Of a stretch of DNA of 64,000 bases, positions 35,332 to 46,866 are shown piece by piece (positions within the stretch are counted from its first letter, which is position 1; each line of letters opens with the position of its first letter). Origin of the DNA: Turnera subulata (Eukaryota; Streptophyta; Magnoliopsida; Malpighiales; Passifloraceae); assembly GCA_028386065.3 (NCBI GenBank), contig JAKUCV010000262.1:215615-279614 (forward strand), in the 5' to 3' direction. The notes under the pieces were generated by a model. The model did not search any database, was not told where the DNA came from, and saw only the letters and a program-made list of their open reading frames with translations. A program made the translations under genes and the position numbers.

Positions 35332-35852
35332 GTATGTGAACATCTATTTCTTTTTAAACTTCTTTTTACGCTATATTACTTTTTAAACTTACACATATTA
35401 TGAATCTATTTCAAAAATATAATTATTTGGCATCATAAACCCTAAATCTGTTTCAAAAATATAATCTGTTTCCTTTGTCTAATAGCCTTCACCATAAAGA
35501 AAAGTAGTATATCTATACATATATAATACGAAAAGGAGAGAGACACGTAGAAATTCTATGGTACTTCGTTTAATCTTTTTCCAGATTGAAGCTAGTCTGT
35601 CGATTTTTATTTTATATTGATGATAATTTATTGGGAGGAAGAGGAGGAATAAATAACCGTCAGTAATTTCTTTCTATTTGTTGATTAGGATATTCATTTC
35701 TTCAATATCAAAGAGAAACAATCTGTTGATTTTGATATGAAGATAGTTTAGATATACATATCTTCAATATATACAAATCCTCATTCATTAATTAAGATTG
35801 TTTTTTTTTTTCACTCTTGTAATATTTTTTACAAACTTTAAAACATATTCAG
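35332..35852 (+). other. Intron in the 5' UTR of the F-box gene
   Basis: Donor CTAG|GTATGTG at 35332 and acceptor ACATATTCAG| at 35852. The interval is very AT-rich and has no frame. Splicing places the exon end 19 bases before the ATG at 35872. Confidence 0.6.
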
Positions 35853-35871
35853 GAGCAAAGTGCTGTGAGGT

Positions 35872-37035
35872 ATGGGTCAAAATATTTCTAGTCTAAGAAA
35901 TATTGAAAGCAAAGGAGAGAAATACTCCCCTGGCAATCAACAGCCAATCTCTCTTCCAATGGAGCTCATCATTGAGGTATTAAACCGTCTGAGCAAAGGG
36001 GAGAAATACTCCCCTGGCAATCAACAGCCAATCTCTCTTCCAATGGAACTCATCGTTGAGATATTAAACTGTGTGCCAGTGAAGGATTTGTTGAGATTCA
36101 AGTGTGTATCCAAGGAATTCAATCACTTAATTGGGGATCGCTATTTTGTTGAAAAGCATCTCTACCACTGTCCATGTGGTACATTCCCAGTGGTGAAGCA
36201 ATCTTTTACTTTTTTGCATTCTTACCACGGATTGATACTAGAGATGCACGAGCACTCCAAGGAGTTTCGCATCAGGAATCCAGCAATGCAGCAAGTACTC
36301 TACATACCTAATCCACATAATTGGAGTCGAGCAGTGCGGTTTGGTTTTGCTCCCACTTCAGGATTTTACAAGTTGGTCTCTATATATGACTCTGATGTTA
36401 CTGGAAGCGGTTGTGGAGGTATTGAAATCCTTGTATTAGGTACCGAGGACAAGCCTTCATGGAAACATGTTGATTCTACTCATCTTGACACCTTTGACAA
36501 AAATGATCTTCTCAGGTCATGGAGTGTAGAAGGAGTCGTTCACATTGCGAAAATAAGTAAGATTCAATCACGGGATCACGAGGTAATGTCATTTGATCTG
36601 GATACCGAGAGTTTCCGTGGTCATAAACGAGTGCCGAGGTCTGTGTTCCCGGATGGCTCCGTTGTTTCCCTCGCCGGCGCTATTGACGCCGGTGAATGGC
36701 CATACCTCGTCGCTCTAGCAAGCGATGAGCTGCATGTATTGGGGATGAAAGACTGTCTGGAAGGTAAGTTCTATGGTACAAAGACAACAATTCCATTGCC
36801 ATTCTTGAAAGAAAATCCAGAAATGAGAAGAAACCTTAGGGTTAGGTCTATTTCATTGCATGCACAGAAGATTTTGTTTTGTTGGAATTTTAGTGCATTC
36901 ACTTACCACATTCGTGGAAAAAGGAAGGGCCCAGAGGCATATGTTGGACGGGATGGCAAGCGTACTTCTGTTGCATATCAATCTAGCTTGGTAACATTCA
37001 AAGGAATGAGACGCCAACCATTGGAGGAAAGCTGA
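35872..37035 (+). CDS. F-box protein with FBA-type domain and duplicated F-box start
   Basis: 387 residues. The F-box reads ISLPMELIVEILNCVPVKDL, then LLRFKCVSKEFNHLI (about residues 54-85). The F-box-associated (FBA) part follows: FLHSYHGLILEMHE, FRIRNPAMQQVLYIPNP, FGFAPTSGFYKLVSIY, WKHVDSTHLDTF, EVMSFDLDTESF. The first half of the F-box with its lead-in is present twice in tandem (residues about 13-40 and 41-68), so residues 13-40 form an extra, incomplete F-box. FBA proteins act as SCF substrate receptors. A TATA box, a 5' UTR intron and an undamaged frame suggest a live gene. The ATG at 35872 is the first in exon 2. Confidence 0.85.
   Translation: MGQNISSLRNIESKGEKYSPGNQQPISLPMELIIEVLNRLSKGEKYSPGNQQPISLPMELIVEILNCVPVKDLLRFKCVSKEFNHLIGDRYFVEKHLYHCPCGTFPVVKQSFTFLHSYHGLILEMHEHSKEFRIRNPAMQQVLYIPNPHNWSRAVRFGFAPTSGFYKLVSIYDSDVTGSGCGGIEILVLGTEDKPSWKHVDSTHLDTFDKNDLLRSWSVEGVVHIAKISKIQSRDHEVMSFDLDTESFRGHKRVPRSVFPDGSVVSLAGAIDAGEWPYLVALASDELHVLGMKDCLEGKFYGTKTTIPLPFLKENPEMRRNLRVRSISLHAQKILFCWNFSAFTYHIRGKRKGPEAYVGRDGKRTSVAYQSSLVTFKGMRRQPLEES
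35907..36074 (+). repeat. 84-bp in-frame tandem duplication in the F-box gene
   Basis: Units 35907-35990 and 35991-36074 both start 'agcaaagg.gagaaatactc'. They differ at a handful of bases, several of which change residues only conservatively (I/V). Confidence 0.85.
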
Positions 37036-37235
37036 AGTATGGGATATTGACATCCATATGAGCCAACTAAGAAAATTTGTAAATGTTATATTAAATTTAG
37101 TTTCTTTCTTCTTTTTCATGTTTAAGTGTGCCAGACACTAATTTTTATCACAACTGTCTTCTTTCAACAACTGATTTTTTAAAAAATAATTTCTCTTTGA
37201 TCTGATTTCTTATAGGATATATAATCCTGTTTATA

Positions 37236-37345
37236 TAGATTATCTTATATGCTTCTTGGAAGAAAGAGAAGGCCTAGGATGTGAGAAAGCATATCATCCT
37301 TGAAATCAGACCTAAAGCAACTCAAAAGAGGGATTAACTGAATGC
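37236..37345 (+). repeat. Direct repeat flanking the thioredoxin gene, left copy
   Basis: Shares 'gattatctta', 'cctaggatgt' and 'ccttgaaatcag.cct' in the same order and spacing with 38531-38640. The copies are clearly diverged. Confidence 0.5.
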
Positions 37346-37644
37346 TAATGGATACTACTTTTTGCTGATTTTACGCCTTCTACTCGTACAGAGTAAAGTC
37401 ACAATTAAAACTAAAACATCAATCATCATATTCCGGATAAATGACTAAATGGAGTTGAGGCTGCAGGTTTTGGTCTGGATAGTGGAAAGCATGCTGCAAC
37501 TCTCGCCAGAGGAGATGTGGGTGTCTACCATGGAGCCATGAACTATTTGTATAGAACCATATATAGAAACAAACTCTCCGGAGGTATCCGCAATTAGCAT
37601 AAAGTGATAATTAAAAGGCAATAAGCTCATAATTCCTCCCTACA

Positions 37645-38190
37645 TCACGCCACTGCAACCACTACTGTTGCGTGTGTTTCTGTGAGCTTCTGCAGCTCCT
37701 CTTTGTTAGCAGCACCCACAACCGTATCCACTATTCCTCCTTCTTTCATGAATATGAAAGTTGGCGTTGAGTCCACTCCGCAATCCTCAGCAACAATCTA
37801 AAAAGACAACAGACAGTAAAGTAATCAGATAACAGCCTTAGATAATAAAGAGAAAAAGAAGAACCTTTACCTTCAATTCATCCACATCCACCATCATGAA
37901 AATGACATTGGTAAACTTCTTAGCCAACTCATCAAGAACAGGGGCCATGAACTTACAGGGTTCACACCCTGAAGCAGTAAAACCCACCACAATCTAATCC
38001 AATAACAAAAAAAAAAAAAAAACCCAGCAAATAAAATCAGGCAAAGGATCATGAAACCAATGCAAATAAGAAAGAGGGTTTGCTTTGTTAAAATGATACA
38101 CACCAGTTTGTTGGACTCTGGTCCCTCAGACATCTGGTGGAGCCACGTTCTCGTGTCGCGGCAGGCGATCACTTGTCCCTCCTCGGCCAT
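37645..38190 (-). CDS. Thioredoxin h-like protein with GCEPC active site, three exons
   Basis: Exons on the minus strand are 38190-38104, 37993-37871 and 37797-37645 (29, 41 and 50 codons plus stop), with GT/AG borders and phase-0 joins. The 120-residue product starts [16 protein letters not shown], as cytosolic thioredoxin h proteins do, and keeps the fold motifs [27 protein letters not shown] and the cis-Pro loop STPTFIF. The active site reads S-G-C-E-P-C-K instead of the usual S-W-C-G-P-C. Both Cys remain, but Trp is Gly and Gly is Glu, which should alter redox potential or partner choice. No signal peptide is visible. The C-terminus ends in a Val/Ala run. Confidence 0.85.
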
Positions 38191-38530
38191 GTTCTTCTTC
38201 TCTATCTGCAACTAAAATATTGTATTGCGTGTTCTTTGCAAGCAGAAACAGGCTTTGAAATCGGTGGTTTGAGCTATGGAAATGTTAACTGCGCTGACCC
38301 AAATATTTCGCCGCTGGATCATTCCTATACATGGAAAACTTCGACCAAAAGAAAGAAAACAGGGGAAAGTATTTGTTGTTCACATGATTGATACACGCCG
38401 ACACATGGGATGCAACCACGGGGTTGTTGGATTGATGTAATTGTAAACAAGAGATAATGACCACGTGCCCGTGTTAATTGGATGGTTTCAGTTGATTTGG
38501 CAAGGATATATGATTCTGCTCAAGATTATC

Positions 38531-38640
38531 TTACATCTTGTCTCTACCCATGCATCTCCAAAAAAAGGGAAGACCTAGGATGTCAGGAAGTATCTTCCTT
38601 GAAATCAGTCCTAGAGTGACCCAAAGTGGGATTATTCATT
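38531..38640 (+). repeat. Direct repeat flanking the thioredoxin gene, right copy
   Basis: Partner of 37236-37345. It lies upstream of the thioredoxin start. Confidence 0.5.
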
Positions 38641-38775
38641 AAATTCTTTATTGGAACAATGTTCATGATTTCATCGACTCAACAACATTCAGAATCGTGA
38701 AGCCTTTTCCCAGCAAAGACATCCCCAAGGGAGAGAAAACTAGGAGTATAGGGAACTACAAATGAACCATAATCT

Positions 38776-39390
38776 TGTTGTAAGTGTGAACATGTTATTG
38801 TTATTTTGGCATATCGCACATTGATGGGAAGTATGGTAAGGGGGTATGAAAATGCTACAAAAGAAATCCCTCTCCTTCCCTTAGAGATCATCCCAAACAC
38901 TTTGAGTATAGTTGTATATCAACAATTGTACAAAACACTCTTCTCTTAGTAAAGCGAGCAGGCCTCCTTAGTTGTGCTCCGGAGACGTAGGCAAAATTGG
39001 CCGAACTCCGTTATCAATTTTTGAGTGTGTTCTTTCTTTTTAATTCCGCCTTTACTTTTCCGCTTTTATTTATTTGTTTAGTATTCAACATTGGCCGGCT
39101 AAGCCGCCTTACCTTTTTATTGGCTGGCAAAGCCCTTGTTTTATTTTTTGGCCGGTTATGCCACCATTGTCGGGTATAAATTGTGAATTATAACACTGTG
39201 CAAGTGAGTCTTGTCTAGGAGGCTGGTTTTTAAGTGAACCACTGTTCCTCTAGTCTTTCCTGGGGATTGATCTTGGAATGATAATTCTGTCTAAGGAGAT
39301 AGGCTAGGGCATCTTTCCTGAGAATTATCGAATCAGTTCAATTCACAAGTTGTTTGTTGCAGTGGGAAAATTACCCGAGTTTCTCCAACA
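38776..39390 (+). repeat. 5' LTR of copia element 3
   Basis: 615 bp, TGTTGTAAG...CCAACA. Contains three degenerate copies of a palindromic 'ggccggctaagccgcc' word at about 39090-39170. Confidence 0.8.
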
Positions 39391-39392
39391 AG

Positions 39393-39405
39393 TGGTAGTG
39401 GAGCC
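39393..39405 (+). promoter_or_regulatory. Primer-binding site of copia element 3
   Basis: TGGTAGTGGAGCC lies two bases after the LTR. It starts with TGG, complementary to a tRNA CCA end, but differs from the common TGGTATCAGAGC. Element 1 has a close form, TGGTAGCGGAGC. Confidence 0.6.
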
Positions 39406-39461
39406 GAAGGTTCGTCCTTTGGGCTATTTGAAATTGTTGAATACTTTCTTTTGATTTTGCA

Positions 39462-42400
39462 ATGGCAGAAGCAGGTTCAAAATAGGCTACATCAAGTACA
39501 CAGTCAGGAGAGATGGCTTCCACATCCAGATGGTCGAGGATCCCAGTATCTAGTTCGAAGCTTGCTGTGGAGATATTTGACGGTATCGGTCATTTTGGCA
39601 TGTCGCAGTGTAAGGTTCTTGACTCTCTATTCCAGCAGGGACTTGATGTTGCTATTGAAGAAGAGAAACCTGACGATATCAATGACAAGGAGTGGACCGA
39701 CGTAAACAAGTTGGCATGCGGAACAATTTGATCATGCTTGTCCTAGGAGCAGAAATATGCATTCAAAAATGAAGTTTCTGCACACAAACTGTGGAAGGCA
39801 TTGGAAGACATTTTCTTGAAGAAGAGTGGTCAGAATAAGCTTCTAATGAAGAAGAGATTATTCTGGTTCGAGTATCGACCAGGTTCTACGATGAATGAAT
39901 ACATCACTTTGTTTAAAAAAATAGTTGCAGACCAGTTCAATTTAGATGTTATATTTGAAGATTAAAACTTGGCTTTGATGCTATTATCATCTCTTCCCGA
40001 TGAATTCGAGCACCTGGAGACTATGTTACTTCATGGGAAGGAGAATGTAACATTAGAGGCTGTATGTTCTGCTTTGTATAGTCACGAGTTGAGACATCAA
40101 GATAAAGTGAAGAACAAAGCATCTGCAGCAGATGAAGCCTTAGTGGCTAGAGGACGACAACAAGGCAAGTCAAAGCGGAGAAGAGGAAGATCCAAGTCGA
40201 AAAACAAAGTTGCCAAAGATGAATGTGCCTCTTTTCATTAGAAAGGGCAATGGAAGAAAGACTGTCCGAAGTTGAAAAAGAAGGGAAAGACTCCACAAGA
40301 TTCAAATGTTGCAGAATGCAAGAATGATGCAGAGTCAGATACTTCTTTGGTTGCTTCACCTTCAACATCACAAGTTGATGAGTGGATTTTGGATTCAGGT
40401 TGCACTTACCATATGTGTCCCATTCGGGAATGATTATTTGACCTTGAAGAGCTCAATGGCGGGGTTGTTTTCATGGGTAATGGCAATCCATGTAAAATAG
40501 CCAGGATAGGTTCAATCAAGCTGAAAAATCATGATGGATCCACCAGAATTTTGAAAGACGTACGATATGTTCCAGAGTTAAGAAGAATCTCATTTCTTTG
40601 GGGGCCTTAGAATCAACAGGCCTAGTTGTCACTATCCAAGAAGGAATTCTTAAAGCAAAATCAGGAGCATTGGTGATGTTAAAAGGTGTGAGAAAGAATA
40701 ATCTGTATTACGACCAAGGTAGTACAGTAATTGGGGTAGTTGTAGCAGTAACTTCTGCAAGCAAGAAGGATGTAGAGGCAACAAAGCTATGACATATGCG
40801 TTTGGGACATGCTGGTGAAAAATCCATGCAGATTCTTTGCAAGCAGGGATTGTTGAAAGGTGCAAAGACTTACAAATTGGAATTTTTTGAGCATTGTGTT
40901 CTGGGAAAGCAACAGAGAGTGAAGTTTGGCACTGCTATCCATGATACCAAGAGAATTTTAGACTATGTACATTCAGATGTGTGGGGACCTGCCAAGACTC
41001 CATCTCTTGGAGGTAGACACTATTTTTGTCACTTTTGTTGATGATTTTTCCAGAAGAGTGTGGGTGTTTACAATGAAGAAGAAGGATGAAGTGCTTGGGA
41101 TTTTACTTAAGTGGAAAACTCAGGTTGAGAACTAGACAGGAAGGAAGATTAATGTTCTCAGAACAGACAATGGTGTAGAATATACGAGTGATCCTTTCTT
41201 GAAGATATGCCAAGATTATGGCATAGTTTGGCACTTCACAGTCAGAAAAACACCACAGCAGAACGGGGTGTCAGTGCATATAAACAAGACAATGGTGGAT
41301 AAAGTTCGTTGTATGATGTCTAATGCTGGGCTAGGCAGAAATTTTTGGGCTGAGGCTGTGACATATGCTCAACATCTTGTTAATGGGTTGGCACATTCTG
41401 CTTTATGTGACAAGACCTTTTTGGAGGTATGGTCTGGAAAACCTGCTACAGATTATGATTCTTTGCGTCTGCTTGTCTCCACTGCATACTATCATGTGAA
41501 TGAATCAAAGTTAAATCCACGAGCAAATAAGGCTCAATTTATGGGTCTTAATGCTGGAGTGAAGAGATATCGTCTTTGGTGTCTAGAGACAAAGAAGACT
41601 ATTATCAGCAGGGATGTTATCTTTGATGAATCTGCCATGTTGACTAAGGTAAATCCAGAAGAAGCTGGTGGTACTTCATAGCATGTGGAGTTTGAGCCTA
41701 CTGTGGTGATCCCAGCTAAGAGCACAAATGGTGACTCTCCACTGATAAAGGAAGAGTCAGATGAAGAAGAGGTTCCGACCCAAGAACCTACGCAGCAGTT
41801 CGAGTCAATTGTCACTAGTAGACCAAGACGAGAAAGGAGAAAACCAGAACGTCTCATTGAAACGGTGGCCTATGCACTTCCAGTCATTGATGAAGTTCCT
41901 TCAACTTTTTCAGAAGCCATTCGAAGTTCTGAAAGTAGCAGTTGGAAAGAGACAATGAAGGAGGAGATGGAATCTCTTCAGATGAACAAAACATGGAAGT
42001 TGACACAACTACAGAAGGGAAAAAGGCAATTGGATGCAAATGGGTTTTTGCTAAGAAAAAGGGCATTCCTAACAAGAGTAATGTTCGCTACAAGGCAAGA
42101 TTGGTGGCTAAAGGTTACGCTCTGAAAGAGGGAATTGGTTATAATGAGGTATTTTCCCCAGTTGCGAAGCGTTCCTCCATGAAAATTCTGTTGGCTTTGG
42201 TAGCACAGTTGAATTTGGAGCTAGCTCAACTTGATGTGAAGACAGCATTCTTACACTGTCACTTGAAGGAGGAAATCTATATGACTCAGCCCGATGGATA
42301 CAAAGTTGCTGGTAAAGAAAATTGGGTCTGCAAACTAGACAAGTCGTTGTACGGTTTGAAGCAATCTCTAAGACAGTGGTACAAACAATTTGACAAGTTT

Positions 42401-43400
42401 ATGTTGGGTCAGAAGTACGCAAGGAGCAAATACGACCATTATGTGTATTTGAGAGGACTACAAGATGGGTCCTACATCTATCTACTCTTATACGTTGATG
42501 ATATGTTGATAGCTGCAAAAAGCCAAGTTGAAATTGACAAGTTGAAGGCTCAGTTGAGTAGAGAGTTCGAGACGAAGGATTTGGGAGAAGCAAAGAAGAT
42601 TCTTGGCATGGAGATAAGCAGGGACAAAGAGGGAGGCAAGCTTTGGCTGACTGAAAAAAATATTTGAAGAAAGTACTACAACATTTTGACATGAATGAAG
42701 GGTCAAAAGCTGTAGGTACTCCGCTTGCTCCTCATTTGAAGCTTAGCAGTCAGTTATCTCTGCAGACAGAAGAAGAACGAGAGTACACAGCAAAATTTCC
42801 TTATGCCAATGTAGTCGGAAGCTTGATGTGTGCAATGGTGTGTACAAGACCAGATATTTCACATGCTCTTAGTGTTGTGAGCAGATACATGCGTGATCCT
42901 AGCAGAGGTCATTGGCAAGCTGTAAAATAGATTGTTTGGTATATCAAAGATACCGTAGACGTTGGCTTAATGTTCGAGCAGGATGAATCACTTGATAAAA
43001 GAGTGGTTGGATATTGTGATTTTGACTATGCAGGAGATTTAGATAAGCGAAGATCGACGACGGGCTATTTGTTAACTTTAACAAAAGCTCCTATTAGTTG
43101 GAAGTCCACTTTACAGTCAACGGTGGCTTTGTCTACAACGGAAGCAGAGTATATGGCTATTACAGAAGCTGTGAAGGAGGCAATTTGTCTTCATGGGTTG
43201 CTAAAAGACTTTAGAATTGGTCAGAAACAACTAGTAGTATATTCTGACAGTCAGAGTGCTATTCATTTAGCGAAGAATCAAGTCTTTCATGCACGGACGA
43301 AGCACATTGATGCTCGCTATCATTTTGTGCGGGAAATTCTTGAAGAACAAGATATACTACTCCAGAAGATTTTGACAATAGAGAATCCTCCAGAAGATTT
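39462..43400 (+). pseudogene. Broken copia gag-pol
   Basis: The ATG at 39462 is followed by TAG after seven codons. The gag region then reads SSKLAVEIFDGIGHFGMS and DEFEHLETMLLHGKENV with a shift near 39725 and a TAA near 39963. A zinc knuckle-like C-A-S-F-H is cut by TAG at 40239. Later parts: protease DSGCTYHM (40390), MRLGHAGEKSM (40796), integrase HSDVWGPAKTPS (about 40975) and DNGVEYTS (41167), RT DVKTAFLHCHLKEEIYM (about 42235) with YVDDMLIAAKS (42495), and RNase H CDFDYAGDLDKRRSTTGYLL (about 43016) with STTEAEYMAI. At least five lesions make it inactive. Confidence 0.8.
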
Positions 43401-44019
43401 TGACAACAGTGTGAACATGTTGTTGTTATTTTGGCATATCCCACATGGATGGGAAGTATGGTAAGGGGGGTATGAAAATTCTATAAAAGAAACCCCTCTC
43501 CTTCCCTTAGAGATCATCCCAAACACTTTGAGTATAGTTGTATGTCAACAATTGTACAAAACACTCTTCTCTTAGTAAAGCGAGCAGGCCTCCTTAGTAG
43601 TGCTCCAGAGATGTAGGCAAAATTGGCCGAACACCGTTATCAATTTTTGACTGTGTTCTTTCTTTGTTATTCTGCCTTTATTTTTCCACATTTATTCATT
43701 TTTTTAGTATTCAACATTGGCCGGCTAAGCCGCCTTATCTCTCTATTGGCTGGCAAAGCCGCCTTGTTTCATTTGCTGGCTGGCTAAGCCGCCTTTGTCG
43801 GGTATAAGTTGTCAAATTGAAACACTATGCAAGTGAGTCCTGTCTAGGAGGCTGGGTTTTAAGTGAACCACTCTTCCTCCAGTCTTTCCTGGGGATTTAT
43901 CTTGGAATGATAATTCTGTCTAGGAAGACACGCTAGGCCATCTTTCTTGGGAATTATCGAATCACTTCAATTCACTAGTTGTTTATTGCAGTGGGAAAAT
44001 TACCTGAGTTTCCCCAACA
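43401..44019 (+). repeat. 3' LTR of copia element 3
   Basis: 619 bp. The first nine bases read TGACAACAG where the 5' LTR has TGTTGTAAG; from TGTGAACATG on they match well. A short duplication ('ccagaagattttgacaa' twice) lies just before it, and no clear purine tract is left. Confidence 0.75.
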
Positions 44020-44247
44020 AATCTACCTCCTTATTTTTTTTTTGATAAAATAATCTACCTCCTTAACATTTACTTTTACCTCTTTGGTGGTCTTCATTGA
44101 CCTGTGATCATAAGATACCAGAATGGTTGGACCTCCTCCTTTACTCAACAGTAAAACCTTGTCCTCTTCTTCTACCCCTTTACCTTTACTGGTGGATCCA
44201 ATTTATATAACTCGGTGAGTAAGTCTTAGATATCTTCCCACCTGGAA

Positions 44248-45045
44248 TTATGATAAAACAACGTGTAGTTTTGTCCAAGAGCTTACCACTGCGTACTCCT
44301 TCATAATCCATACGTCAAGACCATCCCATGCCTTCCTCCTTTCCAAGAATAAACTAAGCGAACCACGGCATAGTGATACATTGAGGCCACGTGCCTCCCT
44401 AATACCCCTTATTTGAGGAGGTGCTAGGATGACAAACCGGACTGCTTCATTCTCTATATCGAAAGCACATATGCCCTCACACTTCTTTGAACGAGAATCA
44501 TCCGAACAAACCCAGTGAAGAGCACCATTGAAGGATGGTGAGCGAGACCTTGGGAACCAGAAATGTTCACTAATGCTTCTCCACGAGTTATTACTTCCAA
44601 GAGTGTAAATGATTGACGATGAATCCGGAGGGTCGAGGAAGAAAACCATAATCTTATACTGATCACTTGACGGGAAATAGAAGAACTCCATACCACGGGG
44701 ATAAAGGGGATAGCTTTCAATCAAGATGTATTCTCCTGTGATGGGATTGCACACGCAAAACGTGAGCCCCGGTAACTCTCCACTTCGTAACCCAAATGCA
44801 TCAGGTTCTTCTACTTCCCATAAGTGTGCTGAACAAAGCAAGCCACCACAAGAACCGACAAATACCCCATTTGGTTTCCGGACGATGTCGAACCTCGACC
44901 CTACATCCAAGGTGACAGAAGAAGCCAGGGCATTATCAATACTAGTAGTAGCAGTGGTGAAATGTAGTATGTTTCGTTTTAATAGTTGAGGCGGGGGGCG
45001 GGGCCCAATCTGACTGTGGTAGAAAAGGAGACATTGTTGCATCAT
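44248..45045 (-). CDS. FBA-type F-box-associated protein, lacking an F-box
   Basis: 265 residues from ATG 45045. It reads the FBA_3-like pattern: GVFVGSCGGLLCSA, FCVCNPITGEYILIESYP, SSDQYKIMVFFLDP, SFNGALHWVCSDD and EGICAFDIENEAVRFVILAP. The F-box that should precede it is absent, and the end (WTKLHVVLS) stops before the usual length. A different-frame ATG lies about 30 bases upstream, so the true start may have been lost by a shift. It could be a decayed gene or the 3' exon of one whose F-box exon is not in place. Confidence 0.55.
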   Translation of the reverse strand: MMQQCLLFYHSQIGPRPPPQLLKRNILHFTTATTSIDNALASSVTLDVGSRFDIVRKPNGVFVGSCGGLLCSAHLWEVEEPDAFGLRSGELPGLTFCVCNPITGEYILIESYPLYPRGMEFFYFPSSDQYKIMVFFLDPPDSSSIIYTLGSNNSWRSISEHFWFPRSRSPSFNGALHWVCSDDSRSKKCEGICAFDIENEAVRFVILAPPQIRGIREARGLNVSLCRGSLSLFLERRKAWDGLDVWIMKEYAVVSSWTKLHVVLS

Positions 45046-45151
45046 AATGGAGCTTCTGTTTTCTCTTCTTCTCCATCAAAACCCTAAAACAATAATATAG
45101 GAGGAACACACAAGATTTGGTATAGTTGGTATGAATACTACTCTTTACAAA

Positions 45152-46866
45152 TCTATATCTATATAGAAAAACTAAAAGAGAACAGTCGCTCCATTCAGTC
45201 CGAGTGCTTTTACACTTTTATCATTTAAAACATTACTCTATTACTAACTCTTTCAAACCACTATACTTTTTATTACAGCCTAAGCTTCCTTATGGCTTAA
45301 TTTGTTATAGGGTTATTTTTGTAAACCGAAAATGCCATCACCATTAACTGCCACGTTTGCTTTTTGGTGGTGAAAGCGCCACGTTATGGGGTTATATTTA
45401 TCTCCGTCTAGAGTTTTCTTAACTTCTCCACCGCTTTAGTCACCCTTACTTGCTTCTCTTTGCCACCATCATCGCTTCTTTGTACCCATGGTTAGAGCCA
45501 TCTGGTCGTCGGCCATTAACTTCTCAAGATGAGGTCAATTCGGCAGAGATTTTGTGGCATTTCGTTCAAAATGTGTATATTGTGCCTTTCTCCAGTTATC
45601 AAGGTTAAAAATTCTTCAACTATTTTTTTTAATTTTATTTTTCTTAAGATTTTGTGGTCTATCGGTTTAAGAAACCGTCAATTCGATTTAGGTTTCATGA
45701 ATTGTGATCATTCTGATTGGGTTCGTCGCATGCAGATCATTGCAGGGTTTCCAGAAGTTCCATAAAACTCCTAAGGGGTTTTCCATTAAGCGTTATAAGT
45801 AATCGATTACTTTTGTAGCGTTTATGTGTGTGTTTTCTTTCTAAATGTTTTATCTAGCTCTTATGAATTTGATGATCGAAATTAATTAATTACTATTGGT
45901 GAATTTCTGTATTCTTCCTTGCAGTTACTCTGAATCACAAGACTCCGCAAGTTGCATGTCGATGGGGTATATTCTTTATCTATTGTCATTGAACAACTCA
46001 CTGCCACTAAACTTTGCACTTTTAAACATCTTTATGCACCCAAATATGTAATCAGTGAGGCATTTTGGTGACAACAAATTAACTAATGTTCTTCCCTTTC
46101 TCAGGGTTGACATTAATCATGCTGGTAAGTTTGCACTTTTTGTGGGTGCAGATTTGGTGTGGCAAAAATGTATATTAATTTTATTAGTCCGAGATCTCAA
46201 CCAAATTAAGAACAGAACTTCTGCTATGCATTAGAGTCTGAACTAGCAGGCTTGAAGTCATGGTAATTGTCCACGATTCGCACCACTATATTTACCAAAA
46301 CTTTTAGTTATAATCTCAACATCAGTGCCTCTGTAGCAACATAGACTCCTTTGCCGCCTCTATAGCTTCTTGCTTCGTTCTTTCTTTTATATATCTTTTA
46401 GTTTCTCCCTATTACACTCCTATCCAACAAATTGAGATTCCACCAATTCATTTTGCTTGGGGCTAAACCAATTCCTGGAGAGGTTCAAAAGCTATTGACT
46501 TTTCTTCTTTATACCTTATAATTTTCCATACTAACGAAGATAAAGTAACTGATGTTTATTGATAAGATTGTAGGTTCCTACTTGAAAATTTCGTTATTAA
46601 TAAGATAAATAGTCATTTGGAAGAGGCAAAGCATCTTCCTTCTGAATGGTATTTATTTTTTGAGTTCACTAATATGATTTTTTTCGTATTACAAAAAACA
46701 ATCAGTATGGCATGTTGCAGCTGCAAAAGGCAGGGCATCATGGGAATGATTGCAATGAGGTGAATTTTTTTATTCAAATTCTAATTCAATACTTTCTGGT
46801 TTATCAACTTTTTTTTTTTGTTGCTTTCACTTAACATCCCGCTGCAAGGCGCGGGCATTCAACTAG
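45152..46866 (+). mobile_element. Helitron, non-autonomous
   Basis: Starts TCTATATCTATATAG after an A (45151). Ends in a hairpin CCCGCTGCAAGGCGCGGG followed by CATTCAACTAG and a host T (46867). A 5' TC, a hairpin about 10 bases before a terminal CTRR and insertion between A and T are Helitron hallmarks. No Rep/helicase frame is present. The interior has a small frame at 45529-45765 that recurs in the second copy, perhaps a captured gene piece. Confidence 0.65.

Larger units (their letters stand above)
38776..44019 (+). mobile_element. Ty1/copia element 3, plus strand, degenerate
   Basis: LTRs at 38776-39390 and 43401-44019, with a 5-bp target duplication AATCT (38771-38775 and 44020-44024). 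Primer-binding-like TGGTAGTGGAGCC lies at 39393. The LTRs differ at many sites, so the insertion is older than elements 1 and 2. Relatives of this element occur at 48325-49676 and 63213-64000. Confidence 0.85.

Noticed and set aside
37445..37630. Minus-strand frame of 61 codons downstream of the thioredoxin gene.
   Set aside because: No family resemblance that I can support, and too short to stand alone.
45529..45765. 78-codon frame conserved in both Helitron copies as a functional gene.
   Set aside because: Both copies come from one recent duplication, so conservation is expected. The frame starts inside a Helitron with no recognised domain. A captured exon remains possible.
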